The notes: generated from the letters alone by a model not told the origin. Counted from the stretch's first letter, positions 34,879-45,674 are shown. The stretch is 64,000 nucleotides of DNA from DASQDN01 sp963825845 (GCA_963825845.1 CAWGVL010000069.1:192562-256561), one strand, 5' to 3'. Translations and numbers: made by a program.

Positions 34879-35592
34879 CGAATCCTTACGCGCGCCTCGG
34901 CGCCACAATCACAGCGTTAATACCTCCCGGTACTGTCGCATGCCGCTGAGCCTACCCTGCGCAGCCATTATTCTGCGAAAGACATTCCGCTCAACAGCGG
35001 ACGCAAACGCATCGCAGTGAAACACCGATTTCGCCGGTGGTCATCGAATCCGACTACAACGGTAAACCGACACCGGGTCACCGAATGGAAGTACGTTCAC
35101 GGTGGACAGACGACCATCTGTATCTGCTATTCGTCAACTACTATCAAAGTTTGAACCTGAAGCCCAACCCCGTCACGGACGCAGACACACCACAATTATG
35201 GAACTGGGACGTGTCCGAAGCGTTCATCGGATCGACTTCTCGAATATCAACCGTTACAAGGAATTCCAGGTCTCACCGCAAGGCGAGTGGATCGACCTTG
35301 ACATCGATCGCGGCAATCAGGCTAAGCAAGTCGGTGCGGCTTGGAATTGGGCTACCAGGTGACAGCCCGTGTCGACGCTGGCAAAAAGATATGGTGTGGC
35401 GAAATGAAAATTCCGTTTACCGCGATCGACACGCAAAAGCCGGCCGCGGGCAACAAGCTGCGCATCGGCCTGTTTCAAATGGAAGGCGTACTGCTGAACC
35501 GCATCCTGATGTCCTGGCAGGCTACCGATGGTAAAACGTTCCACATACCCGAGAAATTCGGAACGCTCGAACTCGTGAAATGGGGCCGGTGA
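34875..35592 (+). CDS. Carbohydrate-binding family 9-like protein, frameshifted
   Basis: About 235 residues reassembled from ATG at 34875 (overlapping the previous stop). The pieces read AKDIPLNSGRKRIAV; then VIESDYNGKPTPGHRMEVRS and DDHLYLLFVNYYQSLNLKPN; LWNWDVSEAFIGS; DFSNINRYKEFQVSPQGEW with IDLDIDR; and finally KKIWCGEMKIPFTAID with LRIGLFQMEG up to the stop at 35592. The order and the WNWDVSEAFIGSDFxNI / YKEFQVSPQGEW pattern are typical of secreted CBM9/DOMON-like proteins in Acidobacteriota. At least four frame changes are needed. It is likely an extracellular sugar- or haem-binding module. Convergent with the SMP-30 gene. Confidence 0.68.
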
Positions 35593-36449
35593 CTGGATGG
35601 CGCCCTTCACTGGGATCCGCACCTTCCAGATCGATTTCAAGCCTGTAATATAGAGCGTTTTCAGATCGGCATCTCCAAACGCGCAGTTTCTTGTCGCCTC
35701 AGGGGTGACGATCTTACCGACAAGCTGGCCGGCGGGAGAATAAACCGTCAGTTCGCGACCCGTCACATAAATGTTTCCTGCCGAATCCACTTTGATGCCG
35801 TCAGGCCCGCTCGGCAGATTGGGAATGACGACCCGCTCGTTGGACACCTTGCCTTCTTTATCGACGTCGTATGCGCGTATATTCTTTTCATCCGTATTCG
35901 CGACGTAGAGTACTCGGCCGTTCGGAGTTAACGCAATCCCGTTCGGGCGGCCCTTGGGCTTTGCGATGACTTCCAGTCGGCCCTGCGGCGTGAGATGGTA
36001 GACCCCATAAAAATCAAGGTCACGGCGATCCAACGGGGTAAATAGTGGATCAGTGAAATACACATGTCCATCGCGCCTGACCACGATGTCATTGGGTGCA
36101 TTCAAGCGCTTTCCTTCAAACGAGCCGACAAGCGTCTCGATCTTTCCATCCTTCAGGGTTCGGGTGACAAGGCGTGATTTGTACTCGCAACTGTACAGCC
36201 GGCCCTGCCGGTCGAACGTATTGCCATTCGCGCCGTTCGATGCTTCACGAAAGACAGTCGCGGGTTGGCCCGGCACGATCTTGTGGATCTTCTCGGCCTG
36301 GGTATCACTGAACAAGAGATAGCCGTCCTTAGCCCATACGGGACCTTCGGCGCCTTCGATCCGGTTCCGATCTTCTCCGCCTGCAGTTCCCATGGCGCAG
36401 AAAGGCAGATGGACGCGTACAGGAGCAATAGCAGCGCAAACCGGACCAT
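35317..36449 (-). CDS. SMP-30/gluconolactonase-type six-bladed propeller, secreted, frameshifted
   Basis: The start is taken at the ATG at 36447-36449, which gives a clear signal peptide (MVRFALLLLLYASICLS) in one frame. Near 36370 the frame shifts and the propeller reads EGAEGPVWAKDGYLLFSDT, NGNTFDRQGRLYSCEY, APNDIVVRRDGHVYFTDP, KGRPNGIALTPNGRVLYVANT and GPDGIKVDSAGNIYVTG. These are the usual metal-site and blade motifs (Glu, Asn, Asp) of the SMP-30/gluconolactonase/LRE family, which hydrolyse sugar lactones. The domain ends near 35600. The last 90 or so residues down to 35317 are read antisense through the CBM9 gene and are probably an artefact of a lost stop. Confidence 0.78.
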
Positions 36450-36548
36450 GATGCAAGGGTACACCCTTATCCGAAAGCAGCTTGCGGCGCTCGCTAAAAC
36501 GGGCAGGCCTCGCAATGCCCGGTTCAGTTTGAAATACTAACTTCTGAT

Positions 36549-36996
36549 ATGGCCAACACAGGACGACGTAAATTCATTACGGGCGCCGCGGTAGCAGCTG
36601 CTGCGGCCGTCCCTTCCAAAGCACAGGACAAGCCGACCAAGAAGGTCATCTACCGCGACGGCAAGAAGCCCGAGAAGACGCCCCTGTTCAACGGGATCGT
36701 CACCTTTGGCAATCTTGTTTTCATCGCGGGTATCGGCGCCCACTTCGAGGGCGGCATCAAAGAGCACACCAAGCATGTGCTGGATCAAATTGAATCGCGT
36801 CTGAAGGAAGCCGGCTCTTCCATGGAGAAGGTCCTGAAGTGCAACGTCTATTTGAACGACCTCAAGGATTACAAGGACATGAACGAGGTCTTCCTGGGCG
36901 CTTGGTCCCGAGCCTCCGGTTCGGACGACAATTGCTGCGGCCGGAGGCATTCCTGGCAACTCGCTCGTTGAAATCGATGTGATCGCTTATACGTAA
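36549..36996 (+). CDS. Tat-exported RidA/YjgF-family protein, one frameshift
   Basis: About 148 residues. The N-terminus GRRKFITGAAVAAAAAVP is a Tat signal. The RidA body is LFNGIVTFGNLVFIAGIG, KEHTKHVLDQIESRLKEAGSS and VLKCNVYLNDLKDYKDMNEVF. Near 36900 the frame shifts by one base. The restored C-terminus reads PVRTTIAAAGGIPGNSLVEIDVIAYT and stops at 36994-36996, supplying the conserved active-site Arg and terminal Glu that the unshifted reading lacks. RidA proteins hydrolyse reactive enamines/imines made by PLP enzymes. Export of such a protein, convergent with a Tat-exported PLP enzyme, is unusual. Confidence 0.83.
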
Positions 36997-36999
36997 GGG

Positions 37000-38607
37000 C
37001 TACGCCGGCTTTATGGGTCGCTGGGCGGGACCAGGCGCGCCATACTCGTGCTTCGTGGCCGTCCAGCGAGCTTTCCCGTACTCACCCAAATTCACCGTTC
37101 CTTCGATGCGGTTCTGGGTCAACTCGCCCTCGAAGCGGTAATCAAGGACGGTCCCCTCATACCGTTGCCGGCTTCTGAACTTCACCGTCGAGCCGCTCAT
37201 CGACCCTGCGAGATCGCCGCGCACATGTTCCCCGAAATATGTCCCGTAGAGTTGATTGCCCTTTTGCTCGAGCGTGATGACGTGACCAGCAGATCCCTGG
37301 ATGAAATCGATGCGCACATCCCATCGCCCGTTGACGTTCGAGGAGGGTTCACGAAGAACGGAGACCTCTGACTTCTTCGGAGGGTTGGAGAGCAGCGCGA
37401 ACAGCCGGTCTGCCACGATGTTCTCATCTCCAGGCATCATCATGTGCGCGCCGATACCGATCGAGTCCGCTGGAAATTCGAGATTACGATTGGATGGCCC
37501 GACGTCGATCCGCGGCGTTCCTTCGAATAGCAGCATGGCAACATCCGTGCCGGTCAGGCCGACTTTCGCAGGATCCCACGATACACGCATGCGAGGTGCG
37601 TGGTTTGAAAGCTCATTCGAATCGATGATTTCTGTGCGAACAGTGCTGACCTTCTGGACACGGTCGGTGATGGCCTGTAGATACCCGCGCTTCGTTGCGT
37701 ACTCCGCTTTGATGTCACGACGCTTCCAGGCATCCACGGCTGCGAGCATACCCATGATCTCCTCACGGCCGACCTTCATCGGGCGCCCGAACGTATGGTG
37801 TGGAGCGCTATTGACCCACGCAGCTTCCAGGAGGTCCTTGCGACCTAGGGCGACACCGGCGCACTGCGGACCGCGCAGGACTTTGCCTCCGCTGTAGCAG
37901 ACCACATCTGCGCCTCGCTTGAGGTGAACGTTCGGAATCGTAAGATCTTCAGCCGCCGCGTCGACCACGACAGGCACGCCCCGCTGTTTCGCGACGCCGG
38001 TAATAAATGGGAGGCCGAACTCGCCGCTATCTTCAGGACCGGCGAGCACCATCACCATGGCGGTACGATCCGTAAACGCGGCCGCGAACTTGTCGTTCGA
38101 GTCAACCGTTACGAATTTCGCGCCGACCATTCGTACCGCATGGTCGTAGACATTGCGTGAGTATCTCGGCGCAATGACTTCGTTCTTCAGACCGGAGGTG
38201 TCCGGCAAACGTTGGATCCTCTCCGGGTTTGCGCCGGCAATGCATGCAGCTGTAACGTGAGCCAGAGCGGCAGCGCACCCGGACGTGACGATCCCCCAGT
38301 CGGCGCCTGTGATTTCAGCCAGTTTCCGCCCGACAGCCTCCATTAACTCATCGATGTGAACGTAGTGCCGCGACGCTTCGTCCATCGCCTTCTTCACCTC
38401 GGGAAGCGTCTGAGAACCACCGATGATAGTCAGCGTCCCACGGCAATTGATCACCGGGCGTACGCCAATCGACTCGTACATGTTGGCGCCTACGTCAAGA
38501 CCGGAACTGATCTGAGTTGAGCTTAATGTTGCGCCGGCCGCGATGGCGCTGCTTCGGAAAAGATCGCGGCGGCTGAGCGCGTGACAGAGAAGAGATCGAA
38601 AAGACAT
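37000..38607 (-). CDS. Tat-exported SelA-like PLP-dependent enzyme with C-terminal beta domain
   Basis: A 535-residue protein. The N-terminal Tat signal is SRRDLFRSSAIAAGA. Residues about 45-425 are a fold-type I PLP domain of the SelA/D-glucosaminate-6-P ammonia-lyase group: YESIGVRPVINCRGTLTIIGGS, GADWGIVTSGCAAAL, VVVDAAAEDL with the PLP-ring Asp, and CYSGGKVLRGPQ with the Schiff-base Lys. Residues 430-535 are a separate beta-rich domain (GRWDVRIDFIQGS, QLYGTYFGEHVRGDLAGSMSG). It is not the selenocysteine synthase, given the signal and the added domain. The reaction is probably an ammonia-lyase or aldolase on an amino sugar or amino acid. Its stop lies 4 bases from the RidA gene stop. Confidence 0.85.
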   Translation of the reverse strand: MSFRSLLCHALSRRDLFRSSAIAAGATLSSTQISSGLDVGANMYESIGVRPVINCRGTLTIIGGSQTLPEVKKAMDEASRHYVHIDELMEAVGRKLAEITGADWGIVTSGCAAALAHVTAACIAGANPERIQRLPDTSGLKNEVIAPRYSRNVYDHAVRMVGAKFVTVDSNDKFAAAFTDRTAMVMVLAGPEDSGEFGLPFITGVAKQRGVPVVVDAAAEDLTIPNVHLKRGADVVCYSGGKVLRGPQCAGVALGRKDLLEAAWVNSAPHHTFGRPMKVGREEIMGMLAAVDAWKRRDIKAEYATKRGYLQAITDRVQKVSTVRTEIIDSNELSNHAPRMRVSWDPAKVGLTGTDVAMLLFEGTPRIDVGPSNRNLEFPADSIGIGAHMMMPGDENIVADRLFALLSNPPKKSEVSVLREPSSNVNGRWDVRIDFIQGSAGHVITLEQKGNQLYGTYFGEHVRGDLAGSMSGSTVKFRSRQRYEGTVLDYRFEGELTQNRIEGTVNLGEYGKARWTATKHEYGAPGPAQRPIKPA

Positions 38608-38660
38608 ACTACTGTGGTCTAGCTTACAACGGAGATGGGAATGATAAACTGAACCCCGAC

Positions 38661-39908
38661 ATGCATTGCACTTCCCTGCTGTGGGCGCTTGCCGCTCCGG
38701 CCATTCTTTTCAGCCAGCAATACGATCTCATTCTGAAGAACGGGCATGTCATCGATCCGCGGAACAACATCAACGGGATCATGGATGTAGCGATCGCAGT
38801 GAAGAAGATTGCGAAGGTCGCGAAGGACATTCCAGCCGCTGACGGCAAGAAAATCATCGATGCCAAAGGACTCTATATAACACCCGGTCTCGTCGACATT
38901 CACGTTCACGTGTACGCGGGAACCGGGGTTGCCGATTCCTTCGCTGGTGACAGCAGCGTCTACCCCGATGCGCACATGCTTCGCGCCGGAGTGACCACAG
39001 TTGTTGACGCAGGCAGTTCCGGTTGGCGAAATTTCGAAGATTTCAAACAGCGCATCATCGACCGTTCCAAGACTCGGTGCTGTCGATGTTAAACATCGTA
39101 GGCAGCGGGATGGGTGGAGGCAAAGTCGAGCAGAACACGAATGACATGGATGCGGAGGCGACAGCAGCAATGGCGAAGAAGTATCCACAAATCATCGTTG
39201 GTATAAAGACGGCGCACTATATGGCTCCCGATTGGATCGCGGTGGATCGCGCCGTGGAAGCCGGCAAAGCCGCCGGTATCCCGGTGATGGTCGATTTCGG
39301 CCAATTCAGCCCGGCTCGTCCCTATCAGGATCTTGTCCTGAAGCATTTGCGGCCAGGAGATATTAGCACCCACATGTACGTGCGCGCGGCGCCGTTGATG
39401 GACGAATCCGGCAAGTTGCTGCCGTATCTCGAAGCAGCCCGCAAACGCGGAGTGAAGTTCGATTTGGGTCATGGCAATGCAAGTTTTGCATGGAAGCAAG
39501 CGGAACGCGCGGTGAAGCAGGGCTTTATTGCCGGACTCGATTTCAACTGACGCTCACATTCGCAGCTTGCAGCGAAGCATGAACATGCCGACGACCATGT
39601 CGAAGATGTTGGTGCTCGGGATTCCTCTGGAAAACGTCGTCCGAATGTCGACCATTAATCCCGCGCTGGAGATCAAGCGGCCGGAGTTCGGTCATCTGAG
39701 CGTTGGCGCAGGGGCGGATGTGACCGTATTGCGACTGGCGCAAGGCGACTTCGGGTTGCTTGACGGCGCGATGAATCGTTATCCCGCCCGTCAGAAGCTG
39801 GTGTGTGAACTAACCATACGCGACGGCGAGATCGTTTGGGATGCCAATGGGCTTGCCAGCGAGGATTGGACTACTTCTTCGACGCCCACGAATAGATCGC
39901 AACAGTGA
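38661..39908 (+). CDS. Secreted amidohydrolase/deacetylase-family metallohydrolase, two frameshifts
   Basis: About 415 residues when joined. Signal peptide HCTSLLWALAAPAILFS. The order of motifs is that of the dihydroorotase-like amidohydrolase superfamily: YDLILKNGHVIDP, GLYITPGLVDIHVHVY (metal His pair), AGVTTVVDAGSSG; after a frame change near 39075, IIVGIKTAHY (likely the bridging Lys), LGHGNASFAW; after another near 39540, ISTDAHIRS (metal Asp), VVRMSTINPA and GADVTVLRL. It belongs to the amidohydrolase/deacetylase subgroup and acts on an unknown amide or imide. It lies divergent from the SelA-like gene, with 53 bases between starts, and overlaps the convergent TauE gene by 38 bases. Confidence 0.82.
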
Positions 39909-40636
39909 ACCCGATCAAGACTACGATCGCCCGCACGTAGTCGGGACGCATGCGTCGGCCAACGCGGGCTCCTGCATAGCCGCCCGCTACCGCCGCCACC
40001 GCCATGATCGCCGCGTAATCCCATCGCACGGCTCCAGCGGCGCCAGGATAATCGCGGATACACCGTTCATTGTCGCGGCGAGTATACTCTTCACTGCATT
40101 CATCTGATGAATATCAGGGATGCCGACAAACGCGAGGGAACTCAGCATCAGAATGCCGATGCCTGCCCGAAATAGCCGCCGTAAATACCGACCAGCAACT
40201 GAAAGAAGAACACTGCGGCGATTGTCCCTTGCTCGGCTTCGCATGGGGATGAGCCCCGAGATACCGCAATAACGGCCGCTGCACCATGAGCAGCACGGAT
40301 GCGGTAATCAATAGCCACGGTACAAGATCCGCGAAGACCTTCTCGGGTATCTTGATCAGAAGGATTGACCCGATGATCCCACCAATAAGGCTAGGCGGCC
40401 ACAACAGCACCAGGCTTTTTCGGCACTCAGACAGCTCTTTGCGATAGCCCAGGCCCGCGGCAAGCGACCCGGGGCAGCAAGGCCATCGTACTCGTGGCGT
40501 TTGCCGCCACAGGACTGATCAGCGACAGCAAGCTAGGGAACGTCAGAAGCGTCCCCCCACCCGCAATGGCGTTTACTGCGCCTGCAAGAAACGAGGACGA
40601 GCAGAGAAGGGCGGAACTCCAGGCGGCATTTGTCAT
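39871..40636 (-). CDS. TauE/SafE-family membrane permease, frameshifted
   Basis: About 250 residues over three frames. ATG at 40634-40636 begins MTNAAWSS, then SSSFLAGAVNAIAGGGTLLTFPSLL (the glycine-rich TauE signature) and PVAANATSTMALLP. After a frame change, LLWPPSLIGGIIGSILLI and WLLITASVLLMVQRPLLRYLG follow. Then FGAGIGILMLSSLAFVGI and MNAVKSILAATMNGVSAIILA, and at the end VAIYSWASKK with a stop at 39871-39873. These are the two homologous halves of the sulfite exporter TauE/SafE family, which exports small anions or sulfonate products. The substrate here is unknown. Confidence 0.75.
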
Positions 40637-40829
40637 GGGCGATGGTAATCCTCCAGCATACTGTTGAGATCGACTGAAGCTTCGGAGAGGGCGGCGGACA
40701 CATTCTGCGTTGGCCATGGAGTTCGGTAATGCGGCGTACCAGCGGGTCGTGGCGAACACCGCTATCATCACGAAGTTCCTGCCCCTGAATTTTCGAATCG
40801 AACCTAAATCGGGCGTATGGACGATCGGT

Positions 40830-42261
40830 CTAGGTTTTCGCGATCTGAGGAATGACCTCGCCGTATACATCGGTCAGGCGCATGTCGCGCCCATTGAACC
40901 GGTAAGTCAGCGTCGTGTGATCGAGCCCAAGCAAGTGCAGGATGGTCGCGTGGAGGTCGTGCACCGAGATCGGCTGCTCTTCCGCTTTGTACCCGAACTC
41001 GTCGGTCGAGCCGATGATCTGGCCACCTTTGATCTTCGCGCCGGCCATCCAAATACTCATCGCGCCTGGATTGTGATCGCGCCCCACGCCTCGCTGCGAA
41101 ATCGGCATGCGGCCAACTCACCCTGCCACACTATCAGCGTTGAATCCAGCAATCCCCGCGCACGCAGGTCAGTGAGCAGGCCGGAGATCGGAAGATCCAC
41201 CTCCGCAGCGTGCTTTGTGTGGTTGCTTTGGACATCCTCGTGGGCATCCCACGTGTCTGTGTTCTGATTTCCAAGGCCGCCATGATAGAGCTGGACGAAT
41301 CGTACACCCCGCTCGACAAGTCGTCTCGCCATCAGGCATTGACGTCCAAACGGTTCCGTGACACCGTTGTCCAACCCGTAAAGCTTCTTAGTCTCAGCCG
41401 ACTCGGAGTTCAGATCGACGACTTCGGGAGCGCAGCCCTGCATGCGATAGGCGAGTTCATACGACTCGATCCGCGCCGCAAGTTCGGAGTTGCCGGGATT
41501 CTTCTCGAGATCCATTCGGTTGAGTTTTTCAAGCAGGTCGAGCCTGCTTCTCTGCTCTTCGGACGTCGACGTCTTGGGTGGTTGAAGATCGACGATCGGA
41601 GTCCGGCCGGGCGGAAAACGGTACCCTGATACATCGCCGGCATAAAGCCGGCCGTCCAGTTCGCCGGACCGCCAAAGGGACCACCCCGGCTATCAAAGAT
41701 CACCACGAATGCCGGTAGATCCTGCGTCTCCGACCCGAGGCCGTATGTCACCCATGAGCCGATGCTCGGGAATCCCATGCGGATCATGCCTGAGGCGAGC
41801 GCGTAATGCGCCTGCAGTGATCGTTTGACTTACTGAACGGGAACGTAGAACCGCCAGCTCGTCCGCGTGCGACCCGATCTGAGGGAAGATTTCGGACACG
41901 TCCATCCCGCACTGGCCGTACTTTGAATTGAAACGGGCTCGGCATCAGCGGCCCGGGATGGCCCTGTCGAACGATGACATCGCCTTTGCCCGTCAATGGC
42001 TGACCGGCCAAGCGGTTCAAGGCAGGCTTGGGATCAAAGGTATCCACGTGGCTTACGCCGCCACTCATGAACAGCGAAATGACACTCTTCGCCCGCGCAG
42101 GGATGTGCGGCTTTTTGGCTCGGCATCGCGCCATTTTGGCCGGTACTGCACGTGACTCGCGAGCAAATTGTCCGCATTCAGCAGCCACGCAAGCCCGAGG
42201 CCGCTGATGCCGCCGCACGATCTCGAACAAGAAATCGCCTTCTGGATACGAATCGCCGCAC
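40830..42261 (-). CDS. DUF1501 protein (copy 1), heavily frameshifted
   Basis: About 475 residues. The GTG at 42259-42261 opens MRRFVSRRRFL, a Tat-type signal, and GGISGLGLAWLLNADN follows in another frame. Then SVISLFMSGGVSHVDTFDPKPALNRL, GHPGPLMPSPF, MGFPSIGSWVTYGLGSETQDLPAFVVI, LAARIESYELAYRMQ, GRQCLMARRLVERGVRFVQLYHGG, STLIVWQGE, GRDHNPGAMSIW and LHATILHLLGLDHTTLTYR, ending at 40830. These are the DUF1501 blocks, a secreted sulfatase-like fold. At least five frame changes are needed. It starts at the stop of the upstream cytochrome/DUF1553 gene, the same arrangement as copy 2. Confidence 0.78.
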
Positions 42262-42263
42262 GT

Positions 42264-44854
42264 TTACCTCAAATATGCAAATTCATTCAGGTTGAGCAGC
42301 ACGTGAGCCAACCCAGCCAGATATGCATCTCGCAGATACTCGAGCGCTGTTCGCGTTCCTTCTGGTCGGGCGACGGCCGAGCAACCAGTTTTTAAGCAAG
42401 CTCCACCTGTGACCGGGCTTGTCGGCAGCAGACTCACGCACTCGTCCGGCAAACAAATCTGCCTGCTTCACGACGAAATCGTCATTCATAGCATCAGCGC
42501 CTGAGTGGGGACCGTAGACACGACCCGCGCGCCGCAGGAAATATTCTGGTCCGGCAAATCGAACGATTCGAGCATCGGGAACGGCAATCCCCGCTTGCGA
42601 TAAATGTATACGCTCCGACGCCACACCTTGGAACCGTCTTCCTCGTTGTTCCAGATCCCTTGTTCATCTGTGCAATACTTCCGGATGTAAGGTGCGGGAA
42701 CACCGGCCGGCCCACCGATCTCCCGATTCAATCCTCCGCTGACCGCGAGGATGGAATCGCGAATCGTTTCCGCTTCCAGCCGGCGCATGCGATAGCGCCA
42801 CATGAGCTTGTTCTCGGGGTCCTTCGAGGCGTTCGAAGAATCATTGAACTGCGATGACATCTTATATGTCTCAGAGGTCATCAGGAGACGGTGCATCTGC
42901 TTGACGCTCCACCCGCGATCTGAAACTCCACTGCCAACCAGTCGAGAAGTTCCGGATGTGTCGGCGATTCCCCCATCTTGCCGAAGTTATCAATGGATGC
43001 GACAATCCCGCGCCCGAAGTGATGATGCCAGATGCGATTCACCATCACGCGCGCCGTCAGCGGGTTGTCCTTTGAAACGAGCCATTCAGCGAGAGCGCGC
43101 CGCCGGCCCGACGTGTGTCCGTTCGAGGGCGGCAGCTCAGTAGGTTCATCGCCCTTGGTCGCGACCAGAAGGAACCCGGGCTTGGTCTCCGATCCACGGC
43201 TATTCACATCGCCACGGATCAGGAAATGGGAAGGCGGAGCCTTATACTTTCCGGGGCCTTTGTGCAGAAAGCTTCCCTCCGTCGCCTCCTGTTTAATGCC
43301 TTTGCCAGGAGCGGGCTCATCGCCAGGACCGTCGGGAGTAAAACGGTAATCGCCATCGGTGATGCCCATCGCCATCGGAATAGGCGCGGGCTTTTCCTTC
43401 TCGATCCGTGCCAACTCCGCCGTGAGTTTCTTCTTCTGCTCCAGATCCTCCGGCTTCATCAGCCGGTCGATATCTGGCGCCGCCGGCGGACACGGTCCGA
43501 ATCACCTGATTCGCGAGCAGCACTTGTCCGGGAGTCCGTTCGGCTTCCGGCGTCGCAATGGCCGCCTGGACATTGGCGGGGAACTTCTTGTATTTCCCGG
43601 CGAGAACCACTGCTCGATACGGCTCTTCCAAGGTGCGGATCTTCATCCGTACCTGTTCAGCCGAGTCGTGACCTCGGCCATCTTCGATTCGTAAGCGGCC
43701 GCTTCTTGAGATGTCGTCAGCGGATGATCGACCTCGACGTAAGGGAACAGCGTGGATTGCAACCTGTAATAGTCTTTCTGCAAAATAGGGTCGAATTTGT
43801 GGTTGTGGCATCGCGCGCACTGGATCGTCATCCCGAGGATGCCGCGTCCAATCGTCGCGATCATGTCATCGAGGTATTCGTACCGGAACTCCGGGTTGTC
43901 TTTCTCGCGAAAACCGACTTTTGCGTAATTGCGAAGAAAACCTGTAGCGATGAGGCTATCTTTGGTGACCCAATCCAATTCATCTCCGGCGATCTGCTCG
44001 CGCAGGAACACGTTGAACGGAGTATCGCGATTGAAAGATCGGATCACGTAGTCGCGGTACCGCCAAGCGTTTGGACGATCGAAGTCGTGCTCATAGCCGT
44101 TCGAATCGGCATAGCGAGCGACATCGAGCCAGTGCCGGCCCCACCGTTCGCCGTAATGAGGCGATGCGAGCAAACGGTCGATAAGCTTCTCCCATGCGTC
44201 GACCGATTTGTCGTTTACGAACTCGGCGACTTCTGCCGGAGTTGGAGGCAGTCCGATCAAATCGAGATAAGCTCGGCGGACAAGCGTGATAGCGTCAGCG
44301 CGAGGAGCAGGCGTAAGACCGCGCTCCTGCAGTTTCTGCATGACGAAAGCATCCACAGGATGCCGGCTCATGCGTTCGTTTGACGTGATGGGGACAGGCC
44401 GGCGGACCGGCACTTGAAACGCCCAGTATTTCCGCGCATCGGGCGGAAGACTACCGCCCTCAAGATCGGCAGCGGGAGCCTTCGTCGTAGCGACTGATGT
44501 GGCCGCGTCCCATTCCGCGCCATCTTCGATCCATTTCCGAAAGGTCTGGACCTGCTCTGGTTGCAGTTTACCGTCCATCGGCATGGAAGGCTTGTCGAGT
44601 CCCGCAACCATACGGAACAACTTGCTGGCGTCCGGCTTGCCGGGCACGATGGACGGCCCGTGCGCGCCGCCTTTCAGCGCGCCCTCACGAGAACGCAGAT
44701 CGAGCTTCGATAACTGCACCGCGGCGCCATGGCACTTCCAGCAGGACGATTCGAGGATTGGCTGAATGTCGCGAGAAAATGACACAGTTCCCTGCGCCTG
44801 CAGCGAAAGCGCGGCAACCAGCGACATACCAATGAACGAATAGCGATGTGGCAT
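42264..44854 (-). CDS. Planctomycete-type cytochrome c / DUF1549 / DUF1553 protein (copy 1), frameshifted
   Basis: About 860 residues. A signal peptide is followed by a PSCyt1-type haem domain with SSCWKCHGAAVQLSKLDLRS (CxxCH near residue 38) and GKPDASKLFRMVAG. DUF1549 carries RRAYLDLIGLPPTP, HYGERWGRHWLDVARYAD and IQCARCHNHKFDPI, a second CxxCH. DUF1553 has RALAEWLVSKDNPLTARVMVNR and HHFGRGIVASIDNFG, then MHRLLMTSETYKMSS, MRRLEAETIRDSIL and LNLNEFAYLR at the stop. The first 403 residues are in one frame, and at least four shifts follow between 42.5 and 43.8 kb. It is probably an exported haem protein partnered with DUF1501. Confidence 0.82.
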
Positions 44855-44900
44855 TCCCGGCTAATTGATTGTAATCATTCGAGAACCCGTGTGGGGCGGC

Positions 44901-45620
44901 CTACTTCAGAACAGGCGCGATCTGCTCGGGGGTGGTTACGCCGGGAGGCAACTCCATGATTTTGATGTTCCGGAAATGGATCTCGGCGCCTTCAGACTCC
45001 AGGCAAAGATACCCTTTCTTTTGCGTGGACCTGCTGATTCCATTCACAAATTTCCCATTAACCGCCAGCTTAATGACACCGTCTACGGCGACGACGTCAT
45101 ACGTATTCCACTCACCGCGAGGTTTACATCGACTCTCGAGCGCGCTGCTCCTGGGACCGCGCGGAGTGTCGGGAGTGATTTGCACGCCAGCCACGCCGAA
45201 CAGGTCCCCCGTGACGTACGCCTCGGCGAGTGGCGATCCGTCCTGGGCCTTGTGCAGTTTCACGTAATCCAGTTCCAGCATCTGGATTTCCACGCCGTTC
45301 GGCAATCTGGTTTTCGGGTTCGGATTGGCATCGCTCCATGCGAATACGCCCGAATTCCCCCCAGCCTCCATGTGCTTCCACTCGATATGCAGGACAAAGT
45401 TCTCATACTGCCTGTCCGTGCGCATCACGCCGATAGGCTTTCCCTTGCAGATGAGGACGCCGTCTTTGACGGTCCATGTGTCAGGATCGGTGTTGACGTT
45501 TACCCAACCGGTCAGATCCTTGCCGTTAAACAAGTCGCGGTACTGCGGAATAGCATCCTGTGCGCGACTCACACCGGTCGCACACACAAGCAACAGAACG
45601 GGTCCAACCAAACTTTTCAT
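44901..45620 (-). CDS. Secreted DUF1080 (3-keto-disaccharide hydrolase-type) protein
   Basis: A 239-residue intact protein with signal peptide MKSLVGPVLLLVCATGVSRA. The domain has the DUF1080 concanavalin-like jelly-roll pattern: YRDLFNGKDLTGWVNVN, TWTVKDGVLICKGKPIG, FVLHIEWKHMEAGGNSGVFAW, NGVEIQMLELD and RGEWNTYDVVAVDG. Some members cleave 3-keto-glycosides in bacteria that oxidise sugars at C3, while others are of unknown function. It is just downstream of, and on the same strand as, nothing else in this direction: the next minus-strand gene (DUF1553 copy 1) starts 46 bases after its stop and may be co-transcribed. Confidence 0.88.
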   Translation of the reverse strand: MKSLVGPVLLLVCATGVSRAQDAIPQYRDLFNGKDLTGWVNVNTDPDTWTVKDGVLICKGKPIGVMRTDRQYENFVLHIEWKHMEAGGNSGVFAWSDANPNPKTRLPNGVEIQMLELDYVKLHKAQDGSPLAEAYVTGDLFGVAGVQITPDTPRGPRSSALESRCKPRGEWNTYDVVAVDGVIKLAVNGKFVNGISRSTQKKGYLCLESEGAEIHFRNIKIMELPPGVTTPEQIAPVLK

Positions 45621-45674
45621 TCATAAGCATTTTGTCATGCCAGAGATCGCCTTGGGTTCGCTACCCTGGAGTGG

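Noticed and set aside
35317..35600. C-terminal 90 residues of the SMP-30 reading frame
   Set aside because: Read antisense through the CBM9-like gene and unlike any propeller blade. Kept inside the feature only because no stop is seen earlier in that frame.
40637..40829. Open minus-strand frame between TauE and DUF1501 copy 1
   Set aside because: About 60 residues with no start context or domain, likely intergenic. No promoter or hairpin stood out.
43115..44383. A 422-residue plus-strand open frame
   Set aside because: Antisense to the cytochrome/DUF1549 gene. Composition is Arg-rich shadow sequence with no domain.
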